Positions 11,149-22,594 of a stretch of 64,000 nucleotides of DNA are shown here, one piece after another (positions within the stretch are counted from its first letter, which is position 1; the number at the start of each line of letters is the position of its first letter). The DNA is from Ryuthela nishihirai (Eukaryota > Arthropoda > Arachnida > Araneae > Heptathelidae): NCBI GenBank assembly GCA_038380435.1, contig JAWZYU010000011.1:86404501-86468500 (forward strand). Direction: 5' to 3'. Made by a program: the position numbers and the translations under genes. The notes below the pieces were generated by a model that did not search any database, was not told where the DNA came from, and worked only from the letters and a program-made list of their open reading frames with translations.

Positions 11149-11676
11149 TCAGTACCAATGCAAACAGTCAATACCAACTTTAGCATTGAAGTCACCTAAA
11201 CACAAAAGAAATATCTCTTCCTTCACAGAATTCAAAATATCTTGAAGCTGGCTGTAAAACGTATCCTTCTCATTCTCACAGTCTTCTGTGGGGGCATAAC
11301 AACAGATGACATTAAAGTATTTAATTTTTGTTTTAAATTTTGCTGTAATAAATCTTTCATTAATGCACTCATATCCTAGAAGAGCATCACTGGTATGTCT
11401 GCTGAGAAGCAAACCTAAACCTTGGAGATGCTTTCCATCCTCCCTCCCTGAAAAGAGAGATTTAAGTTATTTGTATCTAAACTTTATACTTATCTGTCTG
11501 GTCTCATGGAAGCTTAGAATATCTAGGTTATAATGCTGGAATTCTTGTGGGAGGACATCAAGATTATAATCTCTTTGTAATGTCTTCAACTTTCCAAGTA
11601 TCTGCAGAGAGAAAATGGTTAGCAGGATTTTTAAAGAAACTAAGTTTATTGAGATAGGTAGGGCCAACAATATCAA
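11149..11676 (-). pseudogene. LINE A endonuclease remnants
   Basis: Frames 11467-11676 (QHYNLDILSFHETR, cf. the intact QETRW in copy D) and 11149-11412 (ALLGYECINERFITAKF, then ICCYAPTEDCENEKD, then LGDFNAKVG) are consecutive parts of an exonuclease-endonuclease-phosphatase domain. This domain nicks target DNA in target-primed reverse transcription. The E of QETR is kept but the Q has become H here, and the frame is broken between the two parts. Confidence 0.65.
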
Positions 11677-12290
11677 ACAGCCCCCTGATCGCAGGCATGG
11701 GACAAAGACCTGTTCTTCCTCCGCTAAAGGCTGAAGTCACTGATGCTGGTAGGAACTTCAGGCACCACCTTTTCAAGTGGACTTTTTCAAGAACCATATG
11801 GCTTGCCTGAGACACATTACTCCAGTTTAGGATTGACAATTCCCAACTAGCTAAGTTAGCTTCAGGTACCTGAGATGGTCTCTGATCAGGGTTATCCACC
11901 AGCTGATATAAGGTATCCCATGCCTGTGTTCACTTAGGGCTGGCAACCCAGAAGCAAACAGAAAACACAGCGGCAGATTTTCTCTCAACAGAGCCCCCCC
12001 CCCCCCCCAAGTGCAACAAATCCAGGATCCATAATCAAGCTCAAATCCATAAACAAGTCCAGTCTAGTAGGTATAAATGGTCAGCACCAGGACCCTATGA
12101 AGTTGACCACTCTTCAGCAGGGTTGAAAAAAAAGAAAAATGTGGCCATAGATGACCAGATCAGTAGGCCATATTGAACTGGCAGCCCTCCTCTTCCAGTC
12201 CCTTCCAAAAGAGAATATCTCTTTTGAAAGCTACTAACGGCCTGCACCACGAGATGGTAGGGTTGGACATTAAGCAGTAATTAAATTAAC

Positions 12291-12920
12291 AATACATTTA
12301 ATTCTCTATATCACTGTTTTTGGTAAAGGCACTTCCACTAAATTGTCTATGCTACCTAGTATCAAAGTAATACATGAATGAAATTTTACATACCATGGAA
12401 CGAGTATCTGGGATATCTTGAGACAGGATAGTTGACAGTCACAAATTCATATTGCTGAATAGCTCATGACAGTAAGTACAGAGCCACAGAAAAGTAAAAC
12501 TGGAAAGGTGGAGAGTTGCTTGGTATGGAATTTTTTGCTCTGGTGATAGTACACCAATGGTTCATGACTGCAGTGGGGTCACTGATGAAGTTATTATAGT
12601 TTTGTAGAATAAACAGTTACTTATATATATTAAAATTGCACTTTTTGTACCAAATGTGGGTGCTTTGTCAGGTGATAGTAAGCATCCCTTGGCTTTGCAT
12701 TATAGCAGATTTCTTGCGCATGGAGGACGGGTGCTATATATTGAATTGTCACCAGTTCAGTTCCAGGGTTCAAAGTGCATCCTGGGGTTGTGAACTTGAC
12801 CATGAGTTGATCCTTGTATGGTGAGTGTTTAACATTTATGATGCCATGACCGCAAAAATGCAGTTCATGAAGCCTGCATATATGTGGCGATAAAATAAAA
12901 TTTTTGAGTTAACTTTTATA
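12291..12920. other. no gene seen
   Basis: AT-rich spacer between LINE A and the mariner element. No confident feature. Confidence 0.35.
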
Positions 12921-12922
12921 TA

Positions 12923-14392
12923 CAGGGTGAATCTGAAAAAGTGGGCAAAACTTTACGGGGTGGTAGAACGCAGCTATACGAGCAATATTCGTCATAGAAC
13001 GTATGGTCGGAACGCAAGCGGTGAGAAGTTAAAAGGTAGTTTTCCACTGTCACATTTAAAGAATGAACACAAGAAGGAGAGGAGATACTTCAGAAAACAT
13101 TTTATTAACAGGAATGTAATTGAGGTACATGCTCAAAGAAATTGCTAAAAAGAGCTGCCGCCAGCTGTAATGCAGGCTTCACACCTGCGGGATAGGGACC
13201 GACGCACATTTGCGAAGACACCAAGCATTTCCCGAATATCGCCGGCAACAATGGCGATATTCTACGACTAGATCCATATCGGTTTCAATGGGGCACTCGT
13301 AGATTAGGCTTTTCATATGGACCCACAGGAAAAAGTCCAAACACGAGAGATCCGGCGATCTTGGTGGCCAAGCTATGGGACCACCTCGACCAATCCATCG
13401 CCCTGGGAACGTTGCATGTAAAGTGTTCCGCACATCTAAGCTGAAGTGTGCAGGCGCACCATCATGCTGGAACCACATTCTCGACCTGCTGGGGGTTGGA
13501 ATCAGATGCAGCAGCTCCGGCAACACCTCTCGTAGGAATGTGTTATACGATTTGCCGTTCAGATGGTGTGGCAGGAGGTATGGGCCAACCAAATGGTCAT
13601 GGAGGATTCCTGCCCAAACATTTACCGAGAAACGCTGCTGGAACGAATGAGGACATGTGGCATGCAGGTTCATAGATGCCCACATGTGTGAATTGTGGGT
13701 ATTCAAAACGCTCTCACGGGTGAAAGTGCACTCGTCCATAAACAGAACATGTGCACCAAAATCCGGCTGCGCTGCATTCCGCTGGAGGTACCAACATGCG
13801 AAATCGACACGTGGCTGATAGTCCGCCGGTGACAACGCTTGTACCTTCTGCGTACGACAGGGGTGCATTCCTTCCTCCTGTAGCACACGGCAAACCGACA
13901 TTTGGGACACATGTACTGCACGGGAAACCGCTCGCGTGCTACATCCCGGTCGCTCTTCCACCCTACGCAGAATGTCCTCTGCAAGTTACAGCGTCCTGAC
14001 ACTCCTTTCACGCCCTGCATCTTGCTTGGGCGCGGCGAAGGATCCCGTTTCACACAGCCGCCGATGCAAACGCTCGAAGGTTTTCCGATCTGGAGTGCAT
14101 TTCATCGGAAACCGGTCGCGGTAACGTCTCTGTGCCTCACTTGCATTCCCGTCCGCCGCACCGTACACAAAGTGCATATCTGCCATTTCGTGGTTAGTAT
14201 AACCAGCCATCCTCTCGGCAATTCACGGTAGAAATGCCATTGGGTGCGAGGACCGACCCTTTTATACCATTTCCAACGCCACTTAGCGGCTCGCCATTTG
14301 CGTTCCGCCCATACTTTCTATGACGAATATTGCTTGTATAGCTGCGTTCTACCACCCCGTAAAGTTTTGCCCACTTTTTCAGATTCACCCTG
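12923..14392 (-). mobile_element. mariner-superfamily element, DD41D type
   Basis: A 1470-bp element flanked by TA (12921-12922 and 14393-14394) with inverted repeats of about 105 bp at roughly 94% identity, starting CAGGGTGAATCTGAAAAAGT. The transposase is on minus in two frames. Inverted repeats this long are unusual for a mariner, which usually has about 30 bp. Confidence 0.9.
13179..14210 (-). pseudogene. DD41D mariner transposase, one frameshift
   Basis: The N-terminal half is at 13986-14210 (MAGYTNHEMADMHFVYGAAD, helix-turn-helix DNA-binding region). The catalytic half is at 13179-13961. The latter has VLFMDECTF (first D), FQHDGAPAHFS (second D) and RSPDLSCLDFFLW (third D), with 41 residues between the second and third acids: the DD41D signature described for rosa-type elements. 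The transposase would cut and paste the element at TA sites. One frameshift near 13970-13985 separates the halves and is the only obvious lesion, so this copy is fairly young. The C-terminus may also be altered. Confidence 0.85.
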
Positions 14393-14394
14393 TA

Positions 14395-14979
14395 TATATA
14401 CAGGTCTCCCAACCTTACACAATCAAAATTACAATTTTGAAGAATGAAAATTCGGAGAACTTACGAGCACTTATGTATGATACAATTTATGCAATTGGTT
14501 GCTAATTATTAGCAACAATATAATAAAAAGTATGAAAGATGTGGATTTCTACCATGGCTTTCAAAAATCCACTGTTTCCTGTGCTGAATACTGAGAATCA
14601 AAATTGCCAGTCAAAGCACTTTGCAAAAATTTCAGGGTGAACAAAATAATTATATAATTAACAATATAGGTATTTCTTGCTATTCCTTCTTTATTGTGAA
14701 TTTATGAAATACTTAGTTGAATAAATTATAAACTCTTTGCACATTGGGACTTCATTAATCTCTTTCAAATTCTAATGACCTGAAAATAAAATGCTATTTC
14801 CATAGCACAATAATGCATTTTTTCCACAAATGCAAATCGGCAGTTTTTTCACTGTTTTCAATCAAATATCGAAATGACATGTAAATTTATACATTTTTAA
14901 CAATTGAACAGCTTGAAAAAATTATAAAGTTCCAAAATAATCCATATGCACTTGTGTAGTATCACTCGAGTCACTGTAA
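14395..14979. other. no gene seen
   Basis: AT-rich sequence without recognised features. Confidence 0.4.
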
Positions 14980-14989
14980 AGTAGCATGA

Positions 14990-15312
14990 GGGTTGGATTA
15001 TTTTGCCTCTGAGTGGTACTTTTTTTCACACAATGGACTAAGGGCTCAGAGAAGATTGGAGGGAAGAGATAGATGGTAACCTCCCATTAAGGCCATCCAG
15101 CATGTTCTTTAATGTGCACAAGGTATGGCTATCCCACAGATGGAGCCACAACTTTACAGCAGCCTTTACCAAGCCCATCAGTGTGCCCTACTGACTGAGG
15201 GCAGGGTGGTGTTTTTGAACAGATAAATCTCAATGCTAGCCCAGCTGGGACTTGAAACTAGAAACTACAGATTACAAGTCTGGCACACTACCAATCGAGC
15301 CATCCCCACTCG
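14990..15312 (-). mobile_element. SINE-1, older copy
   Basis: A tRNA-derived SINE in minus orientation, flanked by the 10-bp duplication AGTAGCATGA (14980-14989 and 15313-15322). It shows the family 3' end (TTGCCTCTGAGTGG...) and a decayed tRNA head near 15250-15312. It is shorter and more diverged than the copies at 28.9 and 56-63 kb. Confidence 0.85.
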
Positions 15313-15332
15313 AGTAGCATGAAGAAACAATG

Positions 15333-15384
15333 CAACAGAAGGAAGTCATAAACAAAACATTTAGTTTATGACTTCCTTCTGTTG
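15333..15384. repeat. perfect 21-bp hairpin
   Basis: Arm CAACAGAAGGAAGTCATAAAC, in positions 15333-15353, and its exact reverse complement at 15364-15384, separated by 10 bases. Confidence 0.9.
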
Positions 15385-15865
15385 TGCCATAGGTAGATTA
15401 TTGATCTGTTTGATTTCCACAAACTTTGGATCTAGCAAAGTTATAATGCTTTATAAACTTTCAATGTAAGATATTGCTTTTTATTATTACCAGAAATTGC
15501 ATCATTCAGGAACTATACAAATCATTTTTGGTCAATATCTTACACTTTCAATTTCAAAGAACTTTTATTTTGCTGCTTCTAAAATTACTTTTCATTGCTC
15601 CTTAAATGTAAACAATGATTAAAAGGAATAAAATATATTTTGAAACAATAAGAAATTAATGCTATTCTGCACATTAGAATTCCTATCCTCAAAACACAGC
15701 TTCCTCAAATGACATTAATTATGGATTGAATTGGAAAATATTTTTAAATGTATGACTTTTGTTATATTTTAACCTAAAATGTAAGTAATTTCATGCCTAG
15801 CATTAAGAAATTGCAATTTTTAAATGATATATTTCCATTATTTGAAATTTAACTTTTCCATAATA
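15385..15865. other. no gene seen
   Basis: AT-rich sequence without recognised features. Confidence 0.4.
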
Positions 15866-16066
15866 AAATAAATAAATACCCCCTCAAGCAGCTGCTTGCC
15901 ACAGAGGTCTGACAGGAGCCTGTCAGTTTATATGCCAGAGTAAAGGTCTGAGAGGATGGCAGGACCTCAGCAGAAAAACGACACATACATCCATGCCTTA
16001 CCAGGGGCTCGAACCCAGGTCCCTTAGATCAGTAGCCAAGTGCGCTAACCACTCGGCCATAGTAGC
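15866..16066 (-). mobile_element. SINE-2, full-length copy
   Basis: On minus, a tRNA-like head (A box in GGCCGAGTGGTTAGCGC, B box GGTTCGAGCCC, 15995-16066) is followed by a body and a tail containing CAAGCAGCTGCTTG. About 200 bp in all, ending in a TATTTATT-like run. It is transcribed by RNA polymerase III from the internal boxes. Fragments recur at 10769, 26292, 26385, 26594, 27190, 35822 and 63826. Confidence 0.8.
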
Positions 16067-16467
16067 ACTACATAATGTAACTTGAGCCAAATGAGATTCA
16101 TTTTAATAAATTAAACTTTATGTTTTGAAATATTTTTATTTTTTTCCACAGCTCTTTACCTGTTTTAGTTATATATTTTTCATTTTTATTTAAATAATAT
16201 TTGGGGCAGTACTTCCTTAATCTTGAATTTGCTGGTTGCCAAAAATTTAAGCATACATAATATGAGCTATTTATTTTAAAACAATGAAATAATTTTGAAA
16301 GGCAGCCAAATCAATGTTTAAAAAAATTAGTAAAGTTAAAATAAAAAAAAATGCAGCAAAATTTTGCACTTTTTGGATGAAATGCGAAAACACTTTAACT
16401 TACCTTTCTTTCTCTTAGAACGTTTGTCATTTTATTAATCATAATTAAATGCTCTTTCTTTAGATAT
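16067..16467. other. no gene seen
   Basis: AT-rich sequence without recognised features. Confidence 0.35.
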
Positions 16468-17132
16468 ATAGCTGTGGTGACCATTTTTTTTTTGAGAAAA
16501 TAAAGGACAAATCAGAAATAGTTTCATAAAAAAAAAAGCAGGTTACATTTATTCGTTTCATTAAAACTAAAAATTGTTAATAATTTGTACAAATCAATAG
16601 GTATTTATTGAATATGTATATGCTTATATTAGATTTATTATAAAATATAAGCATATACATAGCATTTTAAACAATCATATTACTTAAAAATTTTAATTTT
16701 GATACTTTTCACAAGAATTAACTTTTTTAATAAATCAGGTTTGTGTTTTAAAAATTCGTAAAACTGTATACAATTCATGTAAAAGTTGCATTTGGTATAA
16801 ATGCATGATTTCAATGTTTCGATTTTTAATTTGTTTTTTTCACTGGTCCACATATTGTTCACTAATCAAAATACTCATTCAGCGAGGGCATTAGATTCAG
16901 GAAGACACAAACAAAATTCAATGTTTTTTAAAATGTTTTTAAAAGATACATGTTTATCTGTGAAATATTTAAAAATTTCAACCCATCTACTGTGTGCCAA
17001 TATTCAGTTTACTATTTTAATTCACAAAAAAGGGTAAAATGGCCATTTTAGAAAAAAATAAATCTAAAGGACAGAGCAGTGAAATAAAGGACTGTCCTCT
17101 TAAATAAAGGACGCATGGTCACAGTATATATA
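16468..17132. mobile_element. possible small DNA element with inverted ends
   Basis: TATAGCTGTGGTGACCAT near 16468 is answered by ATGGTCACAGTATATA at 17117-17132. Inside both ends lie repeats of AAATAAAGGACA. No coding frame. It could be a hAT-like MITE; the boundaries are approximate. Confidence 0.4.
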
Positions 17133-17312
17133 CATCATAACCTATTTCTGTTGGTTAGTTACTTCAGGAAGAGATTCTAATGTTAACTTTTACTTTCTGA
17201 AAACACTTTAAAATTAATTCGGTCTCCAGAGTGATTTCAGTTTCAGAAATTCATACTATAGAGGTTATTCAATAAATGCCTATTGATTGTACAAATTATT
17301 AACAATTAATTT
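16573..17312. repeat. 40-bp inverted repeat pair
   Basis: Sequence around 16573-16614 (ATTGTTAATAATTTGTACAA, then AATAGGTATTTATTGAAT) occurs inverted at 17268-17312 with about three differences. One arm lies inside and the other outside the element at 16468-17132, so the two structures interlock. Confidence 0.6.
16613..16661. repeat. 18-bp hairpin
   Basis: TATGTATATGCTTATATT (16613-16630) and its exact reverse complement (16644-16661) with a 13-base spacer. Confidence 0.85.
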
Positions 17313-18704
17313 AAATTTCCATAATATCAAATAGTAAGCATGGTGACTGCTATCACTGTCACATTTCTTGACAGCCTTACGAGCCTCGATTCATTACAGA
17401 GGAAGCCAAAATGGGCCCTTTGCATTCAAATGATCGACATTTAGCACTGCAATAGTCATTTTACAGCATCCAATAACTAATTAAAAATTAAATTTTCTAT
17501 CTAAATAACATGAAGACAATATGTATTTTTCTTAGGGCAAGAAGTCTGGGCAAGTGTATTTTTTGATATTAATGAAATTTAATCCAGTCACTAATAATTA
17601 ATAATCAATACATAAGGATCATTCAATGATTGATATATTGCAAAAATTAACATTAGAATACAGATGGAATAGCAACAGATCCCATTGCACCACTTTCTCC
17701 AGGGATTTTTTTTTTGAGAAAGTTCTTGCACCTGCTGGCAGTGACAACTTGACATGCAGCACAGGAGGCAGTGGCTAGCAGCAGTCACAATCATAGTCTA
17801 TGGTAAGTGTGCTTTTTTGATACTAATTAAAACAGCAGGAATTATTTTACATACTTATGTATGAACATGTTCATGAATAATCCAAACTTGAAATTTTAAG
17901 CCTTAAAATTGAGCAAAAACTGTAGATACATCAACCCAGATAACAACAGACATGAAGGAGATCCATTCTCACTGCAATACTAATCATGACCCACACATCA
18001 GGGAAATTTCTAAACTATGAGTGTGACCTTTCTCACCCTGAAGCTTCAAGACATGTAAAGGCTTTGGAACTGGAGGTGCTCAGGAGCTATTTTTTCCAGA
18101 GCTGGAGCCCAAAATATGTTGCAAATTTTCCCAGCTTCAACTCCAGGTTCTGTTTTTATACTTCTGTTCCTTACAGCAAGATAGTCAAATTTACTAAATA
18201 CTAAGAAATTAATTCTTAACAAATGAATAAATATTTTTGTTCATGCTGATGACATTACACACATAATCATTCACAGATCACATCTGTAACTAATTTACAT
18301 GCATTCAGCAAGATGTGCTTATTTTTAACCAAACACAATATTTCTTTCAAAATATAAATAAATCTCTACTAACTTTATTTAGAAATTTCTATACTGATAT
18401 ATATATATCGATAGTTCAAAATATTTGGAAAGTTTCAAAGATTTTATCTGTAATGACATTCGAGACCGATGTATCAGTCTCAGAGCTTTATATTATCTAC
18501 TATATATATTAAAGCACTATCCGCTTCTCTTGTTTGTTTGATCAACTCCTATTAAAATGGGAAAGCTAGAACAATGTAATTAAATATAACAGCTTTCTCT
18601 AATGATTTAGAGCAAGTGAGATTTTCCCCCTCAACATCATCACCCTTCCTCTAAAAAATCAGAGAAATAACTTGTAAATGGTAAGATATAAAATAATCAG
18701 ATTT
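17313..18704. other. no gene recognised
   Basis: Contains a 72-codon open frame at 17986-18204 with no recognised motif and a short (TA)n run near 18400. Nothing here can be assigned. Confidence 0.35.
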
Positions 18705-18862
18705 GGCATAAAGCAATAAGCAACATCTGATGACCTGCATAAAGCAATATCTTCATAGCATAAAGCAACATCTGATGACCAGCAGTCTTTCCAAACCTAT
18801 CGGTGTCCCCTACTGACCGAGGGCAGGTGCAGGTTTTGCAGAGATATCTCAACACTGGCCAA
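18705..18862 (-). repeat. short direct repeats and SINE-1 fragment
   Basis: GCAACATCTGATGACC occurs twice (near 18720 and 18766). It is followed at 18781-18862 by a diverged middle part of SINE-1 (CCTATCGGTGTCCCCTACTG) without tRNA head or 3' end. Confidence 0.6.
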
Positions 18863-19237
18863 GGGGGCCCACACCTGGCCACATTACCTTGACCAGAGTG
18901 TGGCTAAGTGACAGAAGTCATAACAGTCAGAGATATGTGTACAGGTAACCCCCATTCATCGCGAAGGATACGTTCTGGATATGGTCGCGATAAGCGAAAT
19001 TTCGCAATCAACGGGGGATTTTAAAAAATTATTTTAAAATTCGAAAAAACACTTTATTAATAAAATAAATATTATTAATAACACAAAAATATCATACATA
19101 ACATAATTCATAATTCATTCATTTTGTTCCGCGTTGCGTAAAGGAATCTAGATTCCCTTGTTTGGCCTCTCTACGTTTATTATGCAAAATTTGCCGATAA
19201 CTGTCAAATAATCCGTTACAACCACGCTTTACAGCAC

Positions 19238-20756
19238 TCACTTGCAATCTTCATCGTTTTCTTCTAACAACTCCATGCATTGATTGTGAAGAGAAAGGGC
19301 CTTTTCAATGATTTTGACACTTAATTTTCGCACGGGAACAGGTTCCGAGAAGTCATTTTCTTGGGACATAGTATGGCAGTCCATTTCCTGAAGCTCTTCA
19401 TTAGTTAAGGGTTCACCGTGTGATTTTAACAAAGTCTGAATATCATCTACATCAACACCTTCGATGCCTCCGGAAGTGGCTATAAGACTAATATCTTCGA
19501 TGATATTTTGAATATAATTTTCATAATTGAGGTGATCTTCAACAATTTCTCTGAGCCACCTTTTCCAAACACCCTTCATACACGACTGGGTGACTTCATT
19601 CCATGCTTCATCGATGTTTCTGATAGCTTTCATAATATTAAATTGTTTCCACCAAACCCGCATGGCATCTCTACCACCTCCATCAGTTTCTTCAATGAGT
19701 TGGCGCATCGTTTTTCTTAAATAATAGGCTTTGAATGCTGCTATTGCACCTTGATCCATAGGCTGTAAGATGGAAGTGATATTCGGAAGTAAGAATACCG
19801 CTTCAACGGGAAAATCAGTGCACAGAGTCTCAAGTTCCACAGGATGTCCCGGCGCATTGTCCAACACCAAAAGAGCTCGAGGTTCAACTCCAATAACCTT
19901 GCAATATTTTTTTATTGCTGGGCAGAAACAAGTTTTAAACCAGTCCATAAATAAATTTTGTGTCATCCAAGCCTTAGGGTTACTTCGCCAAAAAACAGGT
20001 AAATTGTTTTTAGAATAACCTTTCATGGCACAAGGAGTTTCTGATTAATAAATCAACAATGGTTTCAATTTTAATTCTCCGGATGCATTTCCGCCGAGAA
20101 GAAGAGTTAGACGATCCTTGACTGCTTTAAATCCAGAAGCAGCCTTCTCCTCTATGGAAATAAAGTACGTGTTGGCATTCGTTTCCAATAGAGTCCTGTC
20201 TCATCTACATTAAAAATTAAATTTGGTGGATAATTTCCCCTTTCCACAATTTCACGGAACTCCATTGGATATTTTTCAGCTGATTCTACGTCTGCACTAG
20301 CCCATTCACCAATCATTTTAAGGCTATGCAAGTTTGATCGTTTTCTAAACCGATCAAACCAACCTTTGCTTGCTTTAAAAACTTCTCCATGTTGAGATTT
20401 TAAATGATCCCAAAGACTAAGTGATTTATTCATTATGATTTGGGTACTCACAGGCATGTGGTGTTGATTAGGTCCTCTATCCATTTGCTTAATAAATTTT
20501 TCATTTCTGTCATAAAAAAACTTCTGGTTCGTGAAACTTACGTCGCTGTAATTGGAGTAACACTTTCGCCAGCCTTTTTAATTTTGTCTTTTTGTTGCAC
20601 AATTGATCGCACTGTAGACTCGGGAAATTTGAAATCCCTTCTTGCAACTGTAAATTTACCACCACTTTCTATCCTTTCTATAATTTTTAGTTTCTTTTAT
20701 AAAGTCACTACATTGCGAATTTTCTTAGCCGATTTTTCACATTGTCTTTTTGACAT
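19238..20756 (-). pseudogene. Tigger-like transposase, broken
   Basis: Starting at ATG 20756 (MSKRQCEKSAKKIRN), the frame meets a TAA after 19 codons and then continues as a CENP-B-type helix-turn-helix region. The frame 20152-20484 gives the second DNA-binding part and the first acid in NVDETGLYWK. The frame 19238-20026 gives LVLDNAPGH (second D) and ILQPMDQGAI (third D), 34 residues apart, plus an acidic C-terminus. This is a DDE superfamily domain like that of human TIGD proteins. Breaks lie near 20030-20150 and 20490-20700. Confidence 0.85.
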
Positions 20757-20931
20757 TTTAAAAATTACGAAGGGATAAAAAAAATGTAGTCAATTTAATT
20801 AGCGTGCGTTTGACACTGTAGCTAAGATTCCACTGAAGGATAGACCCAAATGATGCACTGGCTCAACCGTACCATGCACTGGCGTACGGCGTTCTTTTGT
20901 CTCGCCCACGATCGTAACTTTACGTTATGTA

Positions 20932-21538
20932 CAGTCGCTAAAAAAAGCATCCGAACACTATGGTTGATTAAAAAAATTCAGAAAAAATATCTGGCAACAT
21001 TTTTTTAGAAATTAGTGATCTGGCAACCTTCGTGTCACGTGATTACAGAATTCAGGAAAAATATCTGGAGCGTGTACAGCAACTGTACACGCTCCAGTTA
21101 CCGTTCACAGCAAATTGGAGCTTGTGCAGTTACTGCACATGCTCCAGTTTGCTGTGAGCGGTAACTGCACACGCTCAATATTTCCGCGAGTGAGCCCACA
21201 CGATCCAGGTCTTTGTGAGCTCACACGATCCAATGTGCTGTGAACTTAACCACAACCGCTCTAGTTTGCTGTGAACGGTAACTGCACACGCTCCATATTC
21301 ATTGCATTATATATTCATACGCATTATATATATTAAAAAATATCCGAACACTATGGTTGATTACAGAATTCAGAAAAAATATCTGGCAACGATTTTTTTA
21401 GAAATTAGTGATCTGTCAACCTTCGTTGTCACGTGACACGAAGGTTGGCAGATCAGTAATTTCTAAAAAACGTTGCCAGATATTTTTTCTGAATTTTTTT
21501 AATCAACCATAGTATTGGGATACTCTTTTGAGCGACTG
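20932..21538. mobile_element. fold-back element inside Tigger
   Basis: A 607-bp insertion flanked by TA (20930-20931 and 21539-21540) whose ends are inverted copies of about 70 bp starting CAGTCGCT. A third partial copy of the arm lies at about 21335-21440 and forms a tight hairpin with the right arm around a TCACGTGA centre. The middle (21066-21300) holds repeated palindromic blocks of GAGCGTGTACAG type and CAGTTTGCTGTGA. Non-coding. Confidence 0.85.
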
Positions 21539-21940
21539 TACATGTGTATGATGTGATTGAGCAAGAAAGAAAGTTAGCACGCACGTGCAACCATTGGTTT
21601 TGACTTTTCCTGACATGTTTCAAAGCCACGCAAGTGCCGAGATAAAAAAAAAGATCGCGATATAACGAATCCGCACTCGCCGGGGTCGCGATGAACGGGG
21701 GGTTACCTGTATAGAGTGACTGTAGTCAAAGGTATTTTTGTGCATCACTTTAATGAATGATTATAATGATACAGAAAGTTTTTGCATTTTATTGGTGAGT
21801 GTATCCTCCAATAAACTTTTTAATTATATGAAATTTGCATTTGATTTAATTTTTTTCTCTTGAGTACAGGTTGTCTAGTGATATTTATTTAAAGGTTTTC
21901 TTTTTTTGGACAATCATCATCATCCTCAAGCAGCCATGGG

Positions 21941-22594
21941 CTATAGAGGTCCAACCAGACTGTGCAATTTAGTTCTCCAAGCAAGTCTGTCCTGAGCTAC
22001 ATCAGCTGCATCCGGCCACTGCACACCAATTCTAACAAGCTCCTGTTTGACATTGTCTGCCCACCGCATCCTAGGTCTTCCCTTCCTTCTGAGGCCTCTA
22101 GGCACACTGTTCATAACCCTATTCACCATTCTATTATTATCCATACGGGCAACATGGCCAAACCAACAGAGTCTCTCTCTGCACAATATTCTGCTTAAAG
22201 GAGGTTGCAGACTCCTTTGTCTAACCTCATCATTAGTTACAAAGTTAAACCACCTAATACCCAAGATACTACATAAGCAACTAGAATCAAAAGCATCTAG
22301 TTTCCTGTTATCTTGTTCATACAGTGTCCAAGTTTCACTACCATAACTAACCCTAGAAAGAACCAAACTATTATACAGTCTAATTTTAGTCTTTAGGTGT
22401 ATACGCCTATTTCTCCACAATCTCCATAGATTCTTAAAAGTCCCGGCAGCAATCCCTATTCGTCTGTTAATCTCATGCTGCACATCACCAGTATCTGTTA
22501 CATAGCTCCCAAGGTAATTAAACTGTGACACCTGCTCAAGACTGCAACCATTCAGATGAACTGAATCACAACCTGCCTGACCAATTTTCATCAC
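21941..22594 (-). pseudogene. LINE B C-terminal domain
   Basis: A 217-codon frame covering the region after the RT catalytic box: QFNYLGSYVTDTGD, YNSLVLSRVSYGSETWTL, LGIRWFNFVTNDEVRQRS and GRPRMRWADNVKQELVRIG. This is the conserved tail of endonuclease-reverse transcriptases of this clade. Remarkably free of stops for such a fragment. Confidence 0.8.

Larger units (their letters stand above)
8708..12290 (-). mobile_element. RTE-like LINE, copy A, near full length
   Basis: Minus-strand non-LTR retrotransposon of about 3.6 kb, a usual size for the RTE clade. From 5' (12290) to 3': a leader, an apurinic-type endonuclease with an L-G-D-F-N-A-K-V-G motif near 11170-11190, a linker, a reverse transcriptase with YADD preserved near 9440-9460, and the C-terminal GRPRxxW-type region near 8830-9000. 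The 3' end carries the family signature for CTACCTCATGGGCTAC. Many stops and indels make it dead. A SINE-2 tail fragment interrupts it at 10769-10862. The clade assignment is by motif order; a related clade is possible. Confidence 0.8.
18942..21709 (-). mobile_element. Tigger/pogo-type DNA transposon
   Basis: A 2768-bp element flanked by TA (18940-18941 and 21710-21711) with ends CAGGTAACCCCC...TTCATCGCGA in inverted orientation. The transposase is on minus at 19238-20756. A fold-back element is inserted at 20932-21538. Confidence 0.9.

Noticed and set aside
12380..12480. Possible further exon ending at a GTATGT donor on minus
   Set aside because: The codons match no part of ATP synthase f, and the two recognised exons already join without a gap.
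17986..18204. 72-codon open frame on plus
   Set aside because: No motif, no splice context and length expected by chance in this composition.
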